From the NCBI GenBank assembly GCA_002454165.1, contig DKIG01000009.1, positions 25,429 to 32,975 on the forward strand: a stretch of DNA of 7,547 nucleotides, given 5' to 3'. The stretch comes from Gammaproteobacteria bacterium UBA6724 (GTDB lineage: Bacteria > Pseudomonadota > Gammaproteobacteria > Pseudomonadales > Azotimanducaceae). A program made the position numbers and the translations under genes. Under the pieces are notes generated by a model. The model had not been told where the DNA came from, ran no database searches, and saw nothing but the letters and a program-made list of their open reading frames with translations. Below, in pieces: positions 6,301 through 7,547 of this stretch (position 1 is the stretch's first letter; each line of letters begins with the position of its first letter).

Positions 6301-7412
6301 GCTGGCAATTCATGAGGCTTGCTTAAATGGGAATCCTTCATTGCGGCGGCGGAGCTTCTGGCACCAGATGTCACCCGCCAACGCATCTTTTCACCCGCTC
6401 GGATCGGCACCAGGCGGTCCTGTCCGAAGTTCAGCAAGGCAGGTATCTGCCAACTTTCCTCAGTCAGTTCAATCTGATCTTGGTTGCGCGGTAGTTGATA
6501 AAAGTCAGCACCAAAGTGGCTAGCAAAGCCCTCCAGTTTGTCGAGACAATCTACCTTGTCAAAGACCTCCGCGTAAAGTTCAATCGCGGCATGTGCCGTA
6601 TATGCACCGGCGGCGCATCCGCAGGCATTTTCCTTTGCTTGCCTCGGATGAGGCGCAGAATCAGTCCCGAGGAAGAAAGCAGGATTGCCAGAAGTCACCG
6701 CTTCAACAAGTGCCTGCTGGTGTGTGCTGCGTTTCAATATGGGCAGGCAGAAGTAAACCGGCTTCATCCTGCCATCTAGCATGTCATTCCGGTTATATAA
6801 AAGATGATGCGCCGTCACCGTTGCGCAGACCCCGTCTCCTGCCTCAGAGATAAAAGCCACCGCGTCCCGGGTCGTGATATGTTCAAGCACAATCCTGAGT
6901 GCCGGGAAGCGCGTCACTATGCGGGACAGATACCGGTCAATAAACACCGCTTCCCGATCAAAAATATCAATATCATCATCCGTGACCTCGCCGTGTATTG
7001 ATAGCGGCATGGCGTGTTTTTCCATGGTCTCAAAGATGGGGAAGAGAGCGTCAATTGAGTTCACGCCGCCCTCTGAGTGGGTAGTGGCACCGGCAGGATA
7101 TAATTTGCAAGCATGGATAAAGCCGGACTGTTTGGCACTGACCAGAGTATCCTGGCTGGTCTCGTCGGTAAGATAGAGGGTCAACAGCGGCGTGAAGCAG
7201 GAGTCTTTTCTCAGGTGCTGTTCAATTCTGCCCTTGTAGGCACGGGCAGCGGCGACATCAACAATCGGCGGTACCAGATTGGGCATCACCAGGGCGCGCC
7301 CAAAATAGTTGCTTGCATCGGCAACGCTTGCCGCAAGATAGTCGCCATCCCGGAGGTGGATGTGCCAGTCATCAGGACGCTTGATCTTTATTGAGCGCAT
7401 GGGTGCATTCAT
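6294..7412 (-). CDS. pyrC: Dihydroorotase, PyrC type
   Basis: Cytoplasmic zinc enzyme closing N-carbamoyl-aspartate to dihydroorotate, step three of de novo pyrimidine synthesis. All metal ligands of the E. coli-type (class II) enzyme are visible in the same register: H17 and H19 in WHIHLRDGD, K103 (the carboxylated lysine in CKLYPAGATT), H140 in IHGEV, H178 in EHITT, and D251 in GTDSAPH. It has 372 residues, against 348 in E. coli. The excess is a C-terminal tail of about 25 residues after RAGEKMRWRV (residues 348-372), rich in Ser, Ala and Lys and ending next to rnt. The ATG at 7412 has only a weak GAAAG upstream, but its N-terminus (NAPMRSIKIKRPDDWH) lines up with E. coli. It is the first gene of a leftward pair with rnt. 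Confidence 0.97.
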   Translation of the reverse strand: MNAPMRSIKIKRPDDWHIHLRDGDYLAASVADASNYFGRALVMPNLVPPIVDVAAARAYKGRIEQHLRKDSCFTPLLTLYLTDETSQDTLVSAKQSGFIHACKLYPAGATTHSEGGVNSIDALFPIFETMEKHAMPLSIHGEVTDDDIDIFDREAVFIDRYLSRIVTRFPALRIVLEHITTRDAVAFISEAGDGVCATVTAHHLLYNRNDMLDGRMKPVYFCLPILKRSTHQQALVEAVTSGNPAFFLGTDSAPHPRQAKENACGCAAGAYTAHAAIELYAEVFDKVDCLDKLEGFASHFGADFYQLPRNQDQIELTEESWQIPALLNFGQDRLVPIRAGEKMRWRVTSGARSSAAAMKDSHLSKPHELPAG

Positions 7413-7465
7413 TCACTTTCAGTGTGGTTTGTCGGGTGTTTTTATTGGTGGCTTTTACGTTCAGG

Positions 7466-7474
7466 ATTGTATCA
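7466..7474 (-). promoter_or_regulatory. Candidate extended -10 promoter for pyrC
   Basis: On the minus strand, TGATACAAT gives an extended -10 TGn followed by TACAAT (5 of 6 to TATAAT). Transcription would begin near 7459, leaving a leader of roughly 47 bases. The -35 position is poor (ACGGAC at a 17-base spacer) and falls in the first repeat unit at the right edge. No attenuator-like hairpin is obvious in the leader. Confidence 0.35.
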
Positions 7475-7492
7475 CTTTCCCGGCCCTGGTCC

Positions 7493-7547
7493 GTCATTCC
7501 TACACCCCCCGTCATTCCTACATCCCCCGTCATTCCAGCGAAGGCTG
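7493..7547. repeat. 18-bp GTCATTCC tandem repeat ending in a half palindrome
   Basis: GTCATTCC occurs at 7493, 7511 and 7529, exactly 18 bases apart. Units 7493-7510 and 7511-7528 differ at one position (CACCCCCC versus CATCCCCC at their ends). The third copy leads into CCAGCGAAGGCTG, where CAGC (7536-7539) pairs with GCTG (7544-7547) around GAAG. The window ends there, so the palindrome is probably incomplete. It resembles the REP-like intergenic palindromes scattered through many proteobacterial genomes. The same core appears in inverted orientation at the left edge. Confidence 0.8.

Noticed and set aside
1..7547. The window as an inserted mobile segment bounded by inverted GTCATTCC repeats
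   Set aside because: The cores are only 8 bases, no mobility gene is present, and the genes are ordinary core functions.

Overview
The window reads as a compact stretch of a gammaproteobacterial chromosome. Seven complete protein genes fill almost all of it, and the longest non-coding gap is about 150 bases. The lineage call rests on close resemblance, as recalled, of GrxD, RNase T, PyrC and GlpK to the E. coli and Pseudomonas proteins. The pairing of pyrC with rnt, with grxD nearby, is also familiar from pseudomonads. I see no rRNA, tRNA, CRISPR array, transposase, integrase or phage gene.

Layout, left to right. The left edge (1-30) holds a short GTCATTCC-type repeat and a run of G. Glycerol kinase (glpK, +) runs to 1635 and meets an acetylornithine-type aminotransferase (argD, -) tail to tail, with the stop codons sharing bases. 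A 148-base divergent spacer with an inverted repeat separates argD from a stand-alone hydantoinase B / N-methylhydantoinase-type gene (+). Two small stress-related genes follow on the same strand: a CGFS monothiol glutaredoxin (grxD) and a rubrerythrin lacking the rubredoxin domain, each with its own candidate promoter. Two intrinsic terminators of opposite polarity then separate rubrerythrin from the leftward pyrC-rnt pair (dihydroorotase and RNase T). Rnt appears to be translationally coupled to pyrC, starting at TTG behind a Shine-Dalgarno that overlaps the pyrC stop. The right edge holds an 18-base tandem repeat built on GTCATTCC, ending inside a half palindrome.

Working together: pyrC-rnt is a plausible operon joining pyrimidine synthesis to RNA 3'-end maturation. 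GrxD (Fe-S cluster handling) and rubrerythrin (diiron, probable peroxide reduction) form a plausible iron/oxidative-stress neighbourhood. GlpK, ArgD and HyuB are separate metabolic genes with no obvious shared pathway.

I found no convincing undescribed system. The points most worth checking are the orphan HyuB, the rubrerythrin placed between grxD and rnt-pyrC, an insertion made of a tandem duplication in GlpK together with an altered allosteric loop, and the edge repeats.
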